Shown here piece after piece: positions 12,876 to 24,798 of a stretch of 64,000 bases of DNA. Each line of letters starts with the position of its first letter. The first letter of the stretch is position 1. The translations under genes and the position numbers were made by a program. The notes below the pieces were generated by a model. It saw only the letters and a list, made by a program, of their open reading frames with translations, had not been told where the DNA came from and ran no database searches. This stretch comes from Condylostoma magnum (lineage: Eukaryota > Ciliophora > Heterotrichea > Heterotrichida > Condylostomatidae): positions 1 to 64,000 of the forward strand of contig CAKKTI010000049.1 of NCBI GenBank assembly GCA_920105805.1. The letters run 5' to 3'.

Positions 12876-15086
12876 CTATTTTGATTTGAAATTTTCTATT
12901 TCTTTAGTCATCTCCTTTATCCTTTATTTAAAATTTACTTGCAATGATAACTGCGTTCTTTTATTCTCCTCTTCTTACTCTAATTTATTCGTAGCATTGT
13001 TAATTTTATCCTCTTTAGCCTTTTTCTAATTTTCAATAGCTTCAATTAACTATGATTCTGCATAAAACTTACTTCTTTTCTCTACTTTCCGTAGACTTTT
13101 ACAAGCTTAATTTATTTTTTCATTCAAATGCCGTATTTCAATTCCTTACTAAATCTTAATCTATTTAATCTTTTCATCTAACTTCTACAATTTCTATGCT
13201 TTTTCAACATTATCTTATTACACTTTTAATCTTTCCTCTTACAACTCAATAAACTTACCCTCTTCTCTAGTCCTAATATCTTACACTTTATATTACTACT
13301 GCTCTAGCACAGCTAGAGCAGTTTTATGCTCTTATTTCTTCTTACCAATACTACTATACGTTGCTTATATAGCCTATTTAGGAATCTACATCATATTAAT
13401 CTCTCTTCTTATACTAGGAATAATTTATCTCTTTTGCACCTTTTTATTTCTCTCAGTATATTTCTAAATTTACTTCAAGTACTTAAAGCTCATAGGATTA
13501 AACTCTAGCTAAATTACTACAATATTCCTATTCATTCTAGACAACTCAGCAAACTTCCTTCCTGCTGCATCTTGGAAATTATTCTAGCAAAAGTAAACTT
13601 ACTATAAAGCTCTATTTTTCCTCATTGCAACAGCAATGTCTTCTCCACTTTTACTTCCCATTTAATTACGGGATAAATCTAGTACTTTCATAGTATTATT
13701 TGTTGTGATGGCAGTGCATATAGATAGAATAGGCTCATCTCCCCCTGAGTTATCTTTTACATGTAAGTGCTAAAGAGCTTTAGATCTAATGACTCCATCA
13801 AAAACAGCAGTCATTCCTTCACCTCCTAATTCACATGAGTTTAGTTTTAGGCTAATACAGCTCATATTTTCTCTTAGAAAGATTACTATATTTCCTACTC
13901 CTAATAAACCAAGGGGATTATTCGAAAGATTTATGTACTTTATAGCTGTGTTTGATATTAAAGAGTCATAGATCTTTCTTACACCTCTTTTTCGTATATT
14001 ATTTCATGATAAGTCTAGTTTTTGTATAGGAGAAACTCCTGATAGTTCTGATTTTAACAATCTTGAAATTCCTTCAGATTCTTTATCACTGATTAAATTT
14101 TAGCTTAAATTCAGCTCTTTTAAGCCGGTTTATGGAATAATTCTGACTAACTCTTCTATATTCTAGTTAATTCCATTGTTTTTTAAGTTTAAAGAGAACA
14201 AGCTGCGGTTATGCCTAAGTCCTTCTATTATTTTTAGTATGCCATCATTACCTATAGCAATTCCTCTTAGGTTGAGTATACTTACAACACTGTTTTCCTT
14301 AAGCATTTTGCCTATTTATTCACAACCCTTTATGCAAATTCTATTACGATTTAGTCCTTCATGTGAGCTTATATCAATACTTGAAATACTTTAATGGTGA
14401 GTAAGAACTTTTATCACCTTTCTTATACCGACTGGTGATAAGTTATTACTGCTTATATCCAAATGTACTAGAGATAAATTTTAGGAAAGACATTTAAGTA
14501 GTTTGAAAGCTCCGACATCTCTTATGTTATTTTTACCTAGTATAATAATAGGAAAATCATGATTCCTATTCAAGAACTTTGAAATCACATTAACAGTTTT
14601 AGGTCCTATGTTTTAGTCTATCATATTCAATTTTCGTTCAAAAAAGTGCCTGTGACAAAACTCTAAGAAGATTTCTTCCTATTACTGTATCATAGGAATG
14701 TTTAAATCCTCACATCTACACTTATACAGCTACTTTAGGATAGTATAATTAACACTTTTATTTTTCCTATTTAAGCTTATATTACGTGGACTTCAAGATT
14801 TCCTAGTCTATTTCCTCATCTCTGATTTATCTACAAAGGAAGACTGCATAGAGGAGCTGGGCCTAGAGCTTTAAAAATCACTATTATTAAAGCTAATCAA
14901 ATGTCCAGGTTTTTTAATAGTACTAGCTAAATGTACAGTTTTCTTATGAAAATGCATTCTTTTTATCATAGGAGATTTCCTTATCAATCGTTTCTGCATA
15001 GAAATAGGCCTTTAAACATTCCGAGTTTGTATAGTTCGAATTAATCCATCTAACTTATTCCAAGTTTCCTCAGCCTAAGTATTCAT
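12876..15086 (-). CDS. leucine-rich-repeat protein with C-terminal coiled coil
   Basis: 736 residues from MNTQAEETWNKLDG. A basic N-terminal region is followed by about a dozen ribonuclease-inhibitor-type LRRs between residues 160 and 480 (LLKCLSQNLSLVHLDISSNN, GLKELNLSQNLIS, IQKLDLSWNNI, TMKVLDLSRNQM). The last 200 residues are charged coiled coil (KFIELQEERLKVQQ). No NACHT or other catalytic domain seen. LRR-coiled-coil proteins of this kind are common in ciliates, several of them axonemal. The end is TAG at 12876, directly followed by TGA. Its start codon is only 13 bp from the start of the divergent PG-rich repeat gene. Confidence 0.82.
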
Positions 15087-15099
15087 AATTAACAATAAA
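15087..15099. promoter_or_regulatory. 13-bp head-to-head spacer
   Basis: Only 13 bases separate the start codons of the LRR protein (minus) and the sperm-tail PG-rich repeat protein (plus). Any promoter must lie inside the neighbouring coding sequence, or the 5' UTRs overlap. Confidence 0.6.
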
Positions 15100-16929
15100 A
15101 TGGATAAACACTCCGCCCCAGCATGAAGTTTTCCAGGCCGATATAAATAAAACAGAAAATCCAAGGACCCGGGCCCAGGTGCCTACAATGTATAGAATTA
15201 TGATAAATAAAACCATCCTAAATTCAAAATAGGTTCAGAATTACGAGACAAGTACTATAACCCAGCTAAGGACAATCCGCCACCAGGTGCATATGATCCA
15301 AATCTACTTGGCCAGCCTTAGACCTCAGTGTTCGGGTCAGGCCAACGAGGGCCGTTATCCCCCAATACGAAAAACCCAGGCCCAGGGACCTACTAATCTA
15401 CTGGAGGACTCCTCGATGCTCCTTTTACAATGAAAGGAAAGTACGGAGGCTAAGGCAGTACAAAACTTCCAGGCCCTGGGCAATATAACCCTGAATTAAG
15501 TGCGTCTCAGCCAAATTTCTCTATTGGAACTGGGCAACGAGGAGGGAATAAAGACGATGGAGTACGAAATCATTTCCCAGGACCTGGGAGTTATTAGGAT
15601 AAAGGAAACAACGGGGCTCCTAAGTGAGGATTTGGTAGTGAGGGCAGGGGTAACGGCTAAAAAAATGATAATCCTCCACCTGGGCAGTATGAAGCACCTT
15701 CTACTCTATCTAAACGGGCAGCCTCTATGAAGGGAGACAGGACGTAAAGAAAAGGTGAGACCCGTCCAGGGCCAGGAGCCTATAATCCTAGTTTTGCCAA
15801 GGGTGCTCCATAGTGGTCAGTTGGTGGGGAGATGCGAGGAGGTCCTAAAACCCAAAACACTCTTCCAGGCCCAGGCGCGTATGATCCTAGACTAGGTGAG
15901 CAGTAAGGATCAGTATTTGGAACGAGTCAGCGAGGCCCGCTATCCCCGAATCCTAGAAGTCCAGGTCCTGGGGCCTATGATACATGAGGCTCTCCATACA
16001 GCGCGTCGAACTTTACTATGAAAGGTCGTCACAAGGGCTCCTCTTCTACTATTAACAACCCTGGCCCAGGCCAGTACTCACCGGGTAAACAGTCATATAA
16101 CCCGTAGTTTGGGATGGGTACAGGCAAGCGTGGAGGATTTAAACCAGACAATGTCAAGTTTCCAGGGCCGGGATCATATACATGCCGCCCAAATTCGTAA
16201 GCTCCCAAGTGAAAATTTGGTACAAACAAACGAACTCATTTTAAAAGAAACGGTAACCCGGGCCCAGGGACCTATCAATACAAATCTGAGCTGTCATAAC
16301 GGTCAGTTTCCATGAAAGGTGGAAGGTTAAAGGACAAAAAGCCAATGTAACCTGGGCCAGGAGCGTATAATGTGCAGGGATAGGTAGGATCGCCTTAATG
16401 GTCTATGGGAAATGAGCAGAGAATAGGGTTAAAGGGAAATCCCGGCCCAGGGCCAGGAGCTTATGACCCAGGCTTGCAGACAGAAGGCAATTAGTGGTAG
16501 TTCGGTACTGGAAACAGGCCTCCTCTGTCATCAGTACATCCGAATCCAGGCCCAGGAACCTATGAGTTCTACGACTAACCTGATAGCTCTAAAAACTTCA
16601 CTATGAAGGGAAAATACGGAAGCAATAAAGGGCTAAATGCACCTGGCCCTGGACAATACAACCCAAGTTTGTCTAGAACTCAGATACAGTGGTCGATGGG
16701 GAGGGATAAGAGGCAGGAGATGACTAAGGACTAGGTAAGAAATAAGTTCCCTGGGCCAGGGTCGTATAATCCTAAGGCAGGCAAATGCTGCTTTAAGTGC
16801 AGTAGCGGGGGATGGACCTTTGGGAGAGAGAAAAGAGGGAAAAGGGGAAAGAATAGTAATCCTGGAGCCGGAAGTTATACTCTTAAGTCAACTATTTCTA
16901 ATTTACCTAGCTACGCTCTTCCTCGTTAG
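15100..16929 (+). CDS. sperm-tail PG-rich repeat (STPGR) protein
   Basis: 609 residues made almost wholly of STPGR repeats. PGPGxY recurs more than fifteen times (PGPGAYNVQ, PGPGTYQST, PGPGQYNPE), alternating with FxMKG and FGTG.R.G segments. This is the ODF3/SHIPPO/CIMAP family of axonemal, microtubule-associated proteins, some of them microtubule inner proteins, so a structural role in the cilium is likely. The DNA is visibly richer in G+C than its surroundings because of the Pro/Gly codons. TGA codes Trp in APKWGFG and APKWKFG, both at the conserved aromatic place of the repeat. The stop is TAG at 16927 (next TAA at 16936). The 3' end overlaps the convergent channel gene by about 23 bp. 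Confidence 0.9.
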
Positions 16930-19717
16930 GTTGGTTAATATTTGCAGTTTTTATAAGAGATAAGAGGTTTATTTTAGGGTTGGGCTGTGCACTGTTACTT
17001 CGAATGTTTTTCTGACGCCGTATTTGCTTTCTTAACTGGATTTCACGTTTTTTCATTTTAATCTCATTTAGTTGTTGCTAGTTCTGCATATCTTTATTTT
17101 ACATTGTCATAATACGGGTGATTCTTTAGCTTACGGACTGAAATCTAGACTTGATTTCCTTTATTTTTTCATAATTGCTTACATACTTGCGATTTATATA
17201 GTTAAGTTTCTTTAGTACAGGGTTGTCGATTTGTTACAGATTTTCTAAGGTTTAGTTGAATGATTTCATAACAGGGTGTCCATTTGGAAGGTAGTTTTCC
17301 ATTGTGTATGATGGGTCTAATGTTCCGTCACTTAAGATGTACTAAGGGTGTATTTCTCCGTGCATAACCCTGTCAGCAAGTTCAAAATCCTCAGCCTCTT
17401 CGCAGCATATGACAGCCTGCAGCTTAGGAACCATGTAGGGAATCTATGTAGCCCCCTTTCTCCTATGCTCTCTCTTTTTTATTATAGTCTTTATTATCAA
17501 ATCTGTTAGATTTCTTTTAGCTCTGTTGTAATCTGTGTCTTTAGGAGAACAGTAATCTAAATAAGACGAGGTCTCAGGTACTTAAAAATCGTAGTTTGAA
17601 GTCTGTTATATTTTTTCCTTTATAAATTTTGCTGGGTAAGCATAAATTACAGCATTAGTCGAAGCTTTTCCCATGAATATATGCTCGTTTCCTTATAAGG
17701 CTTGATTAGGAAATAACAGATGTCCTTCTTTCAGCTCTTCTATTATAATTTCTTGAGGATAATCCCCAATTTTGCTTCACTGCTCTGGCAAAGGCTGGCC
17801 GTAAGGAATTGATTTATATACACCTTCGTTTGTGAATACAGTTACAATCTCAGGCTTGGATTTAAGATGATTACAGTTTTTTAAGTTTAAATTGAATCTT
17901 GGAAAATCTTCTAAATATGCGATTTTATTAGATTTAGGGTCTTCTATATCATTTCACTTTGCCTTCTTTTTAAGCAAGTACAAATGTCTTTCATTTAAAG
18001 GATAAGTTAGTTAAATTGTCCCTGATGTAATTAAGTAAATAGTGTCTAAGCTATCTCCCGGCTCGAATAAAGTACTTCCCGGCTCAAGTTGTATTATATT
18101 CATGGAAAAAGCAAGTTCATGGTAATTCTCTTTGCCTAGATCTCTAATAAAATCCGCTTATTTCAATGATTTATGCACAAACTTAGTCCAATTATCCCTG
18201 TAGTTCAAACTCCACTGCTTTAAATTATTAACAAAAACAGTAAACATGGCAGCAAGTTCATAGTAATCTTCCTTTTGAATCACTCCTACAGTCACATACG
18301 ACTATGCAATTACAGATGCTGTGCATGGAATACTATACAGTAGCCCAATTTCCCCGAAATGAGCTCCTGGGTATAAATAGCACACTGTCTGTTCCTTATT
18401 ATCAATAGTGATCTATACTTCACAAATCCCTTATACCAAAAAGAACAAGTTAGATGGTTCTTACTTCTCCTCTATAATAGAAATCTCAGGCGATACAAAC
18501 TCATTAGAAAGCCTCAACACCAGCTGCTTAGTAAGCGTAGGCTCCGATACCAGTGCCTCATTTCTACTTATAATCGGATCAAACAAAAACGCCCTTACTT
18601 CCTATTACAAACTTGGTGAAATAAACTCAAAAAAGTTAATAAACTCCTTTTCCAAATGCTTAGAGCTTGAAGCAGATATGATAAAATCTAGGATTTTGTT
18701 AATCAAAGCAGAATCGATGTTGTTACTTTTCATAGCAGTTAGAGAACTGTCCAACTACCCCTGCAACTCATTACCCCTCTGTCCTAAATTGCTCATAAGT
18801 ACAGCTATTTCCCCAAACATCATTGCATTGATGAGTGAGCCCGCCATGAGTAGCACTGAGGCTACAAACGCTTGGGTGGTGTCCCTAGGTCCTACCTCTC
18901 CTCCTGTTAAAAGCCAAACTGCGTGGTAATAGCAGATAAAGTAAGATTTTACCTAATAACCATCGTAAAGGTCGTTTTCCTTAAAAATTCAGTCTGATAC
19001 TGGCAGCCACTCCTCCTTGTCACTGACCATTATGAACCATATACAGGCTGTAAGGTGGACTCAGATGATTAAGTACAGCACCAGTTATAGAAGGTTCATT
19101 AGCCCCTTTACATCATCCCGAGCCCTTGTAAATCTTATTATCCGGCCTAGTCTGAAAATACGGCCTAGTTTTATCAAATCCATCGCACCTAAGGTGTCAG
19201 TTGCTTGGTTCTCTGTGCCAAACATCACAAGAAAGTTGTCTATTGGGAGAGATGCTATTAGATCTGGCCAAAACATTCCCTTAAGGTAGTAAATTGCTAT
19301 ATGTTTTACATTAAATTATTCGTCCCCGTTGGGGCCGACATAAGTTGTGAAGAAGTTTAAGACTATGTCAACTATAAATACGATGTCTATAAAGGTATTG
19401 AAGATTAAAAATTCTAATGAGTTCCCTGTTCTGAAAGCGATGAAGTAGGGAACTGTAAAGCAGTTATATAGAGCCATAAGCATTGTAAACAGATCTCATC
19501 TTATTCTAAAGGGATGGGATATTCTAATCAGTTTTGTTTGTAGAATAGTTTCCTTTACAATAGGCGGATCTGGGATAAACTGTCCTCGTTCATAGTAAAT
19601 ATCTTCGGCTTCTAGTTTCTCGTATTCCTCATCGATTTTGGTTTAATTGCCTAGGGATAATTCTGTATTTAATGTATATTTTAAAGATAGTACAGGTCTT
19701 TGCTTCTTTCTTCTCAT
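16907..19717 (-). CDS. six-TM cation channel with cyclic-nucleotide-binding domains
   Basis: 936 residues from MRRKKQRPVLSLKYTLN. The order is a basic N-terminus, S1-S6, then two CNBD-like folds. S4 is visible as LGRIFRLGRIIRFTRAR. The pore reads LLTGGEVGPRDTTQ, with no GYG, so potassium selectivity cannot be assumed. The first CNBD (FLVQGICEVQI, then FGEIGLL) has IPCTASV where the phosphate-binding RTA normally lies, so it may not bind a nucleotide. A second, weaker CNBD follows (LEPGSTLFEPGDSLDTIYLI). The C-terminus is basic and helical. It belongs to the KCNH/CNG/HCN superfamily, which is greatly expanded in ciliates, and acts in the plasma or ciliary membrane. Stop TAG at 16907-16909. Confidence 0.87.
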
Positions 19718-19987
19718 AAAAATGGTTCAAATAGTAATTTTTAATCTAGTTTTAATAATGCTTAATGATATAACATTTGATTAATTTAAAGGTTAACTAT
19801 ATAACTAGATCAAATACTTCTTGCATTTAAGAATACTTGGGAGATTACACTTTATACCTTTTCCAGCTATGAATTTAATGCTTTTTAGTTATATTATCTT
19901 CTCTACTTTTATCTATTGGATTACTTTACTTACTTTTCATAATATTTACCTATGAATTCTAGGCTAATTACTAATTTACTAATTGTT

Positions 19988-20951
19988 TCAGCCTTTATAG
20001 TAAATTTACTTTTTAATACTATCTAAAATTGCATCTATTTTCATTAATTTTAATTAATTAGGATTTTAACCACTAGATACTTTCTTTTGATTAAACTCTA
20101 TATTCTTAGATGATTTCTTACCAATGTATTTACTGTTTATTTTATTATATACAGGGTCTATTTTATCTTATATTTGTTCCATTGCAGTAATATACTCTTG
20201 CAAGCATTGATTTTAAGTAATGTAGTATTGTTAATTATAATCAACTGTTTAAAAGCTATTTATTTACATTTGGTTTTCACTTCATATAATTTTATCATCA
20301 AAACTATTTTGAGCAACTTTATCAATTTCATCTAATACATAAACTCTGTTCTCTTTATGAATATAGTTATTTCTATAATATTCAATTTCTTATTACATTT
20401 GTCAAATTTACTCTTCATAAGCATTTTATCTGGTTTGAGCTTACATTTTAACAGTATTAAACTCATTCTTTAAATTATCAATAATCCCTATATAATTATT
20501 GAATAATTGTTTTGAATCATCTATTTAATCTATGATTTATTGTTACTGAAACTCAAAGCTATTAATAAACTGCTCTAGTTCAATAAATTATTCACCTATT
20601 AGATCTTTTTTAAGTTATATTAAATTGTATTATGTTTAGGCTAATTGTAATGGCTTTACATACTAAAAGAATCCTCAAAATCAAATAATGATTTTGTCTT
20701 CTTATTAAAATTTTAAAGAAATGATTTTACCTGTATAAAAAGTTGATGATATCTTTTATTTATAAATTTGACTAAAATCTTAAGAATTTCTTTCAGATTT
20801 ACTTTTTGGTACTTAAGTTTTTTTCAATTGTATTATTTATAACAGCTTAAGAGAGCTAATTGTTTATATATTGAGTTTGGGTGCTATCTAATATCTCTAT
20901 TATATGCTATAAGCTGTCATATGATTAATCATTTTAATTTAAAGCTTTCAT
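19988..20951 (-). CDS. Gln-rich coiled-coil protein, probably interrupted by short introns
   Basis: A good start (MKALNQNDQSYDSLQHII) and a good coiled-coil body (EQFINSFEFQQQQIIDQIDD, later IEYYRNNYIHKEN and VAQNSFDDKII) lie in different frames, with a middle piece (KSLFDFEDSFSMQ) in the third. A 23-nt segment at 20641-20663, starting GTATGT and ending TTAG on the sense strand, joins the middle to the rear in frame. A 20-nt GT...AG segment at 20753-20772 could join front to middle. The protein would then be about 300 residues. Other explanations are indels or a decaying gene. The end is uncertain: TAA at 20006 or TGA at 19988. No family recognised. Confidence 0.5.
20641..20663 (-). other. 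candidate 23-nt intron
   Basis: On the minus strand this 23-base stretch begins GTATGT and ends ATTAG. Its removal joins two coiled-coil reading frames that otherwise do not match. Very short introns are known in heterotrichs and other ciliates. Confidence 0.4.
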
Positions 20952-21381
20952 TTACTTGTATCTTTATTAAAGGATAAATATAATAGTCTAAAAGTTGTGT
21001 TTAAAGGTAGATAATTGGATTAGTTATGTAAAATTGAAATTATTAATTATTCTTTAAAATTTACGACTTTAAAACCTAAGCTTATAGTTTATATACTCTC
21101 AATTACTTCATATAAGTAAACAAAAGGAGCTATATTACAGGAATAATCCAGATAATGTATTATTCCATATACAAGAATATTATACAGACATAGAAAAGTT
21201 GTATAATGCATTAATTATCTGTATACTTTAAATATATTACAAATTAATTTAAACCTAAACTTCTACCATTTTATAACTTCTGTGTATTTAGGTTTTATAC
21301 TCCATACTAATTTAAGTACTCTTAATATTATTTAAAACAAATAACCCGATTATTTCATTTTTAATAACAAATAAAGCTAAA
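20952..21381. other. AT-rich intergenic spacer
   Basis: 430 bp upstream of the coiled-coil gene and downstream of the PBP1-type receptor. A plus-strand open stretch near 21120-21240 (QEYYTDIEKLYNA) has no start codon and is not called. A short perfect inverted repeat, GGAATAAT/ATTATTCC, lies near 21140-21170. Confidence 0.4.
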
Positions 21382-24300
21382 CTAATTATCTATCATATTC
21401 TTTTGTTTATTGGACAATGCTCTAATTTATCTTTCATAACCTTTATAGTGCTTTTATTCTTCGATAATATTGGCTTTTTCTTGATTATGTTATTCTAAAC
21501 TCTATCTCCCTACAGCGTATCTTAGTAAGTTATCAATCAGCACTGATTTGGGCATTACTAAAATAGGCAATGATCGCTTAAAAACCAAAACAACAGAAAT
21601 AATCAAACTTATGGAAGCTACAGCACAAGTTGCAATGAGTTTTATGAACCCGATTTAATCTTTTATATCTTAAGAAAAGTATAGGATTAAAGCAAAAAAT
21701 ACAGTTGCCAAAGCTATTGTTGATTGGATTAGTCTGATTCTCTTGTCATTATAGGTTCTTATAAATAAACTTACTAAAAACTGCACAATAAGTAATACTA
21801 TGCATATTAATTGCTATAACTCAGAGCTGTATATAAAAAGTTATGTAGCTAGAATATACAGCAGCTTAAATATAACTTTCTCGATTATATAGTTTTGAGT
21901 CATATATAGGTTTCTTATGTAGAATTTATACCTATGATGATTCAAAATGCAATAAAGAGCTGCTGTTACATATATTACAAATGCCAATGTACTCAAAGTA
22001 ATATAAGTATTATGCTCACTTTACCAGCAGGGAATATCGCAGTTATAATGCATATTGATTTCATCTGCAGATGAGCCTTCATAGCAATAGAACGGAGTTA
22101 ACAGGATCCTAACTGCTGGTATAAATAAGACATTACACCCTAAAGGAAGAATAGTCTCTCCCATTCTGGCAACTGTATAAAGTTTAGATACTCTTTTAGC
22201 CATATAGATATAGCATAATAAGTATAGCACGGTTCAAAGTATAGTCGAGCATGTTCCTATAATTATAGCCCTCTCGTAGCTTAAATTAACTAAAGACTCA
22301 TTTTATGTAAATGAAAGTCCAAATGTTGTTAAAGCTAATGTAAAACTAGGGCGAATATGATCATATTTAAAACCAGCTTAAATATATTGAGCACACTCAG
22401 CTAACATTGCAAAAATCAGCATCAGATCTTGCCATAAGAACAGTGTTATAGTTTAAATGTCTTTTATCCTTTTTCTCACAGAAATAAGGAATATAATACT
22501 AGCTACGATTATAGATATAATAATTAATGCAGATATCAACCCAAAGGATAGATTCTAACCTGTAATTATTTCTCCTTCGTCTTTATAATAACACTCATGA
22601 GACGTATTAACAATAGCAGTTGGTATTTCTGTGCTACCAGTGATTCAAACATGCTTGAAATCCTAGTTATACTGAAAAAGGCGGGAATTGAATACAGAAA
22701 ACTCAAAATACAGCCTTTTTTCCAACTATTTGTCCTTATACATAACACTATCGAACTTAATATAAGGCTCGTATAGATAATTGTAACGTTATTAGATTCT
22801 CAGTCGTGTTGTGGATCCTTCAACAGAAGTAGCACTCATGATATCTCTTAATATATAAGGGTTTTCGTAGTCTAATCCCCTCATTAGAGCATGATCTATG
22901 CTATTGATTAGCAGAATTATTGTATCTGCCATCTATGATATAATCTCAGGAGCATCACCTAACTATTAAGTAATTGCTTCTTTTAATCAGGGTCCTTCTT
23001 CACCACTATAGGCCTATCTGGTGTAGCATATACTTCCTTAGTAGTATTCTGTTAAATACTCATTACCTTAAGGGACAAATGCAAACTCACTGTAATTGTT
23101 TAGAAAAACATTAACAAATTTATTTTTATATCCCCTTTGATAGATTACGACTGGTAAATAGTATGTCTTTTAAATTTATATACCATGAAGATGAATTCTC
23201 GATTCAGTATTTACATAGTAATCAATAAGATCAGAGTATTTGTCCTCGTATTCTTCTAAGGAGTCAACAAACGGAAGAGAGTAGCCTGAATCTTTGTTTT
23301 CTATTACTCCCCCATGATTTTCTATGCCTTTAATGATTGATTCTTTTTCGTATTGCAGTATAGGATCGTCAAGAACCACTACCTAATACCAATTATATCT
23401 CTTTACAATTCTTCCTACAAGATCTAATGATTCTTTCAAGTCAGGAATAAGTGATGCATATAAAGGATACTTACTTCTATCTGAAAATACATCGCTTCCA
23501 TCAACAGGAACCATCAATAAGACTTCAATTCCTAAGTCTTCAAATACTTGAAAAAGAGAGCCAAAACTAATTCGCCACCAATTGTAGACTCATGCTATTC
23601 CAAGATCACCATTTACACTCTGAATACAAGCCAACTGAGACTCATATGTACCGTAAAATACACCACATCCTTCCAGATATTGCATTTTAATCTCAAAAAA
23701 TTGCAGTATTTCTTCAGATTGATTATAGTAGTCTATCATTATATCGTAAACTATTCCCATTGCCGGAGCATATTAGTCTACAAGTCCATTAGGCTCATTT
23801 GGGTCTTTATTGCCAGTTATCTTTATCTAATACGGCTCATTATTAGGTATTTCATAAGTGTTTCCAATAAAGACAACATCTTGGCTCAGTTCAAACTAGC
23901 TATCCTCATATCTACCTACTTTTTCCCACCCATTGTCTCTTAAGTTCCAAATATTGTAGCTGTTTTCTTAAGTCTTTTCTTATATCCATTTAACCAGCTC
24001 TGTTCTTACACAATCAATAAAAATCTCATTGCAGGTTTCAGTAGATATTATATCGCTTATCAATCTATCAATTATTAAAAAGTGATCGAATCTTTAAGTT
24101 TTTAAAGAATTTCAGGGAAAACTTAGCTTCTACTGTATACAGATTGATCCAATTTAGTCTATTCTTGAGCAAGACTCATTGGCTATCAAAAAGAACTGCC
24201 CTACTTTATCTAGCTTTACCTTTTTCAGCTCCTCACTCAAACTTTCACAGAGCAGGGTGTTCGCTAAACAAATCACCTTCTTATAGCTTAAGGGCTTCAC

Positions 24301-24798
24301 ATACTTATGGATATAATGCCGTATATATTCCCCCTTCGATTCAGGTAGTAAATGGGCTGACAAGATATCAAATCTATCGCCGGATGCATAATCTAAGATT
24401 TTTTGGTGAATTTCTATATTTTCAATAGTTCCATCTGTAAAAATGGCTATTTTTCCATCAATTCGAAAATGTCGTAAAATGGCAGTTATGGCATCCGACA
24501 CCTTAGCAATTTTTGATTAGAAGTACACCATTTCTGGTCCTTAGAGATATGAGGGGGATAACTCTACAATTATTTTGTCCTTTGGGCTGATATTTCGCAT
24601 GGCATTGTAGTATTGTAAAGGATTCGTTAGGGCCATGTAGTAAACTTGGAGGGTGCTGGTGGGACTGGAGATGAACTGGGTATAAGTTTAGCTGTTAATC
24701 TCGGCTTGGTAGCTAGATAGCAGCGGATCATCATCATCCAGTATGGCAAGGGAGGGTAAACCAAGGGCTGTAAGAAGGAATAAAAGGAGTATAACCAT
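21382..24798 (-). CDS. receptor with PBP1-like ectodomain and multiple TM segments
   Basis: 1138 residues in one frame. MVILLLFLLTALGLPSLAI is a signal peptide. An extracellular region of about 730 residues follows. Its second half (LLMVPVDGSDVFSDRSKYP, LVGRIVKRYNWYQVVVLDD) resembles the periplasmic-binding-protein type 1 fold of ANF/glutamate-type receptors; the typical phrase is a hydrophobic strand after Y-W. From about residue 750 there are at least eight hydrophobic helices (LISALIIISIIVASIIFLI, TVLYLLCYIYM, LLYILATQLFIYSS). The build recalls class C GPCRs, but I see no confident 7TM_3 motif, and an independently evolved ciliate receptor is equally likely. The cytoplasmic tail is charged helix. 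Stop TAG at 21382-21384. Confidence 0.75.

Noticed and set aside
18408-18929. Plus-strand 173-codon open frame
   Set aside because: Antisense to the well-supported CNBD channel; no start context or domain.
23548-23943. Plus-strand 131-codon open frame
   Set aside because: Antisense of the PBP1-type receptor ectodomain.
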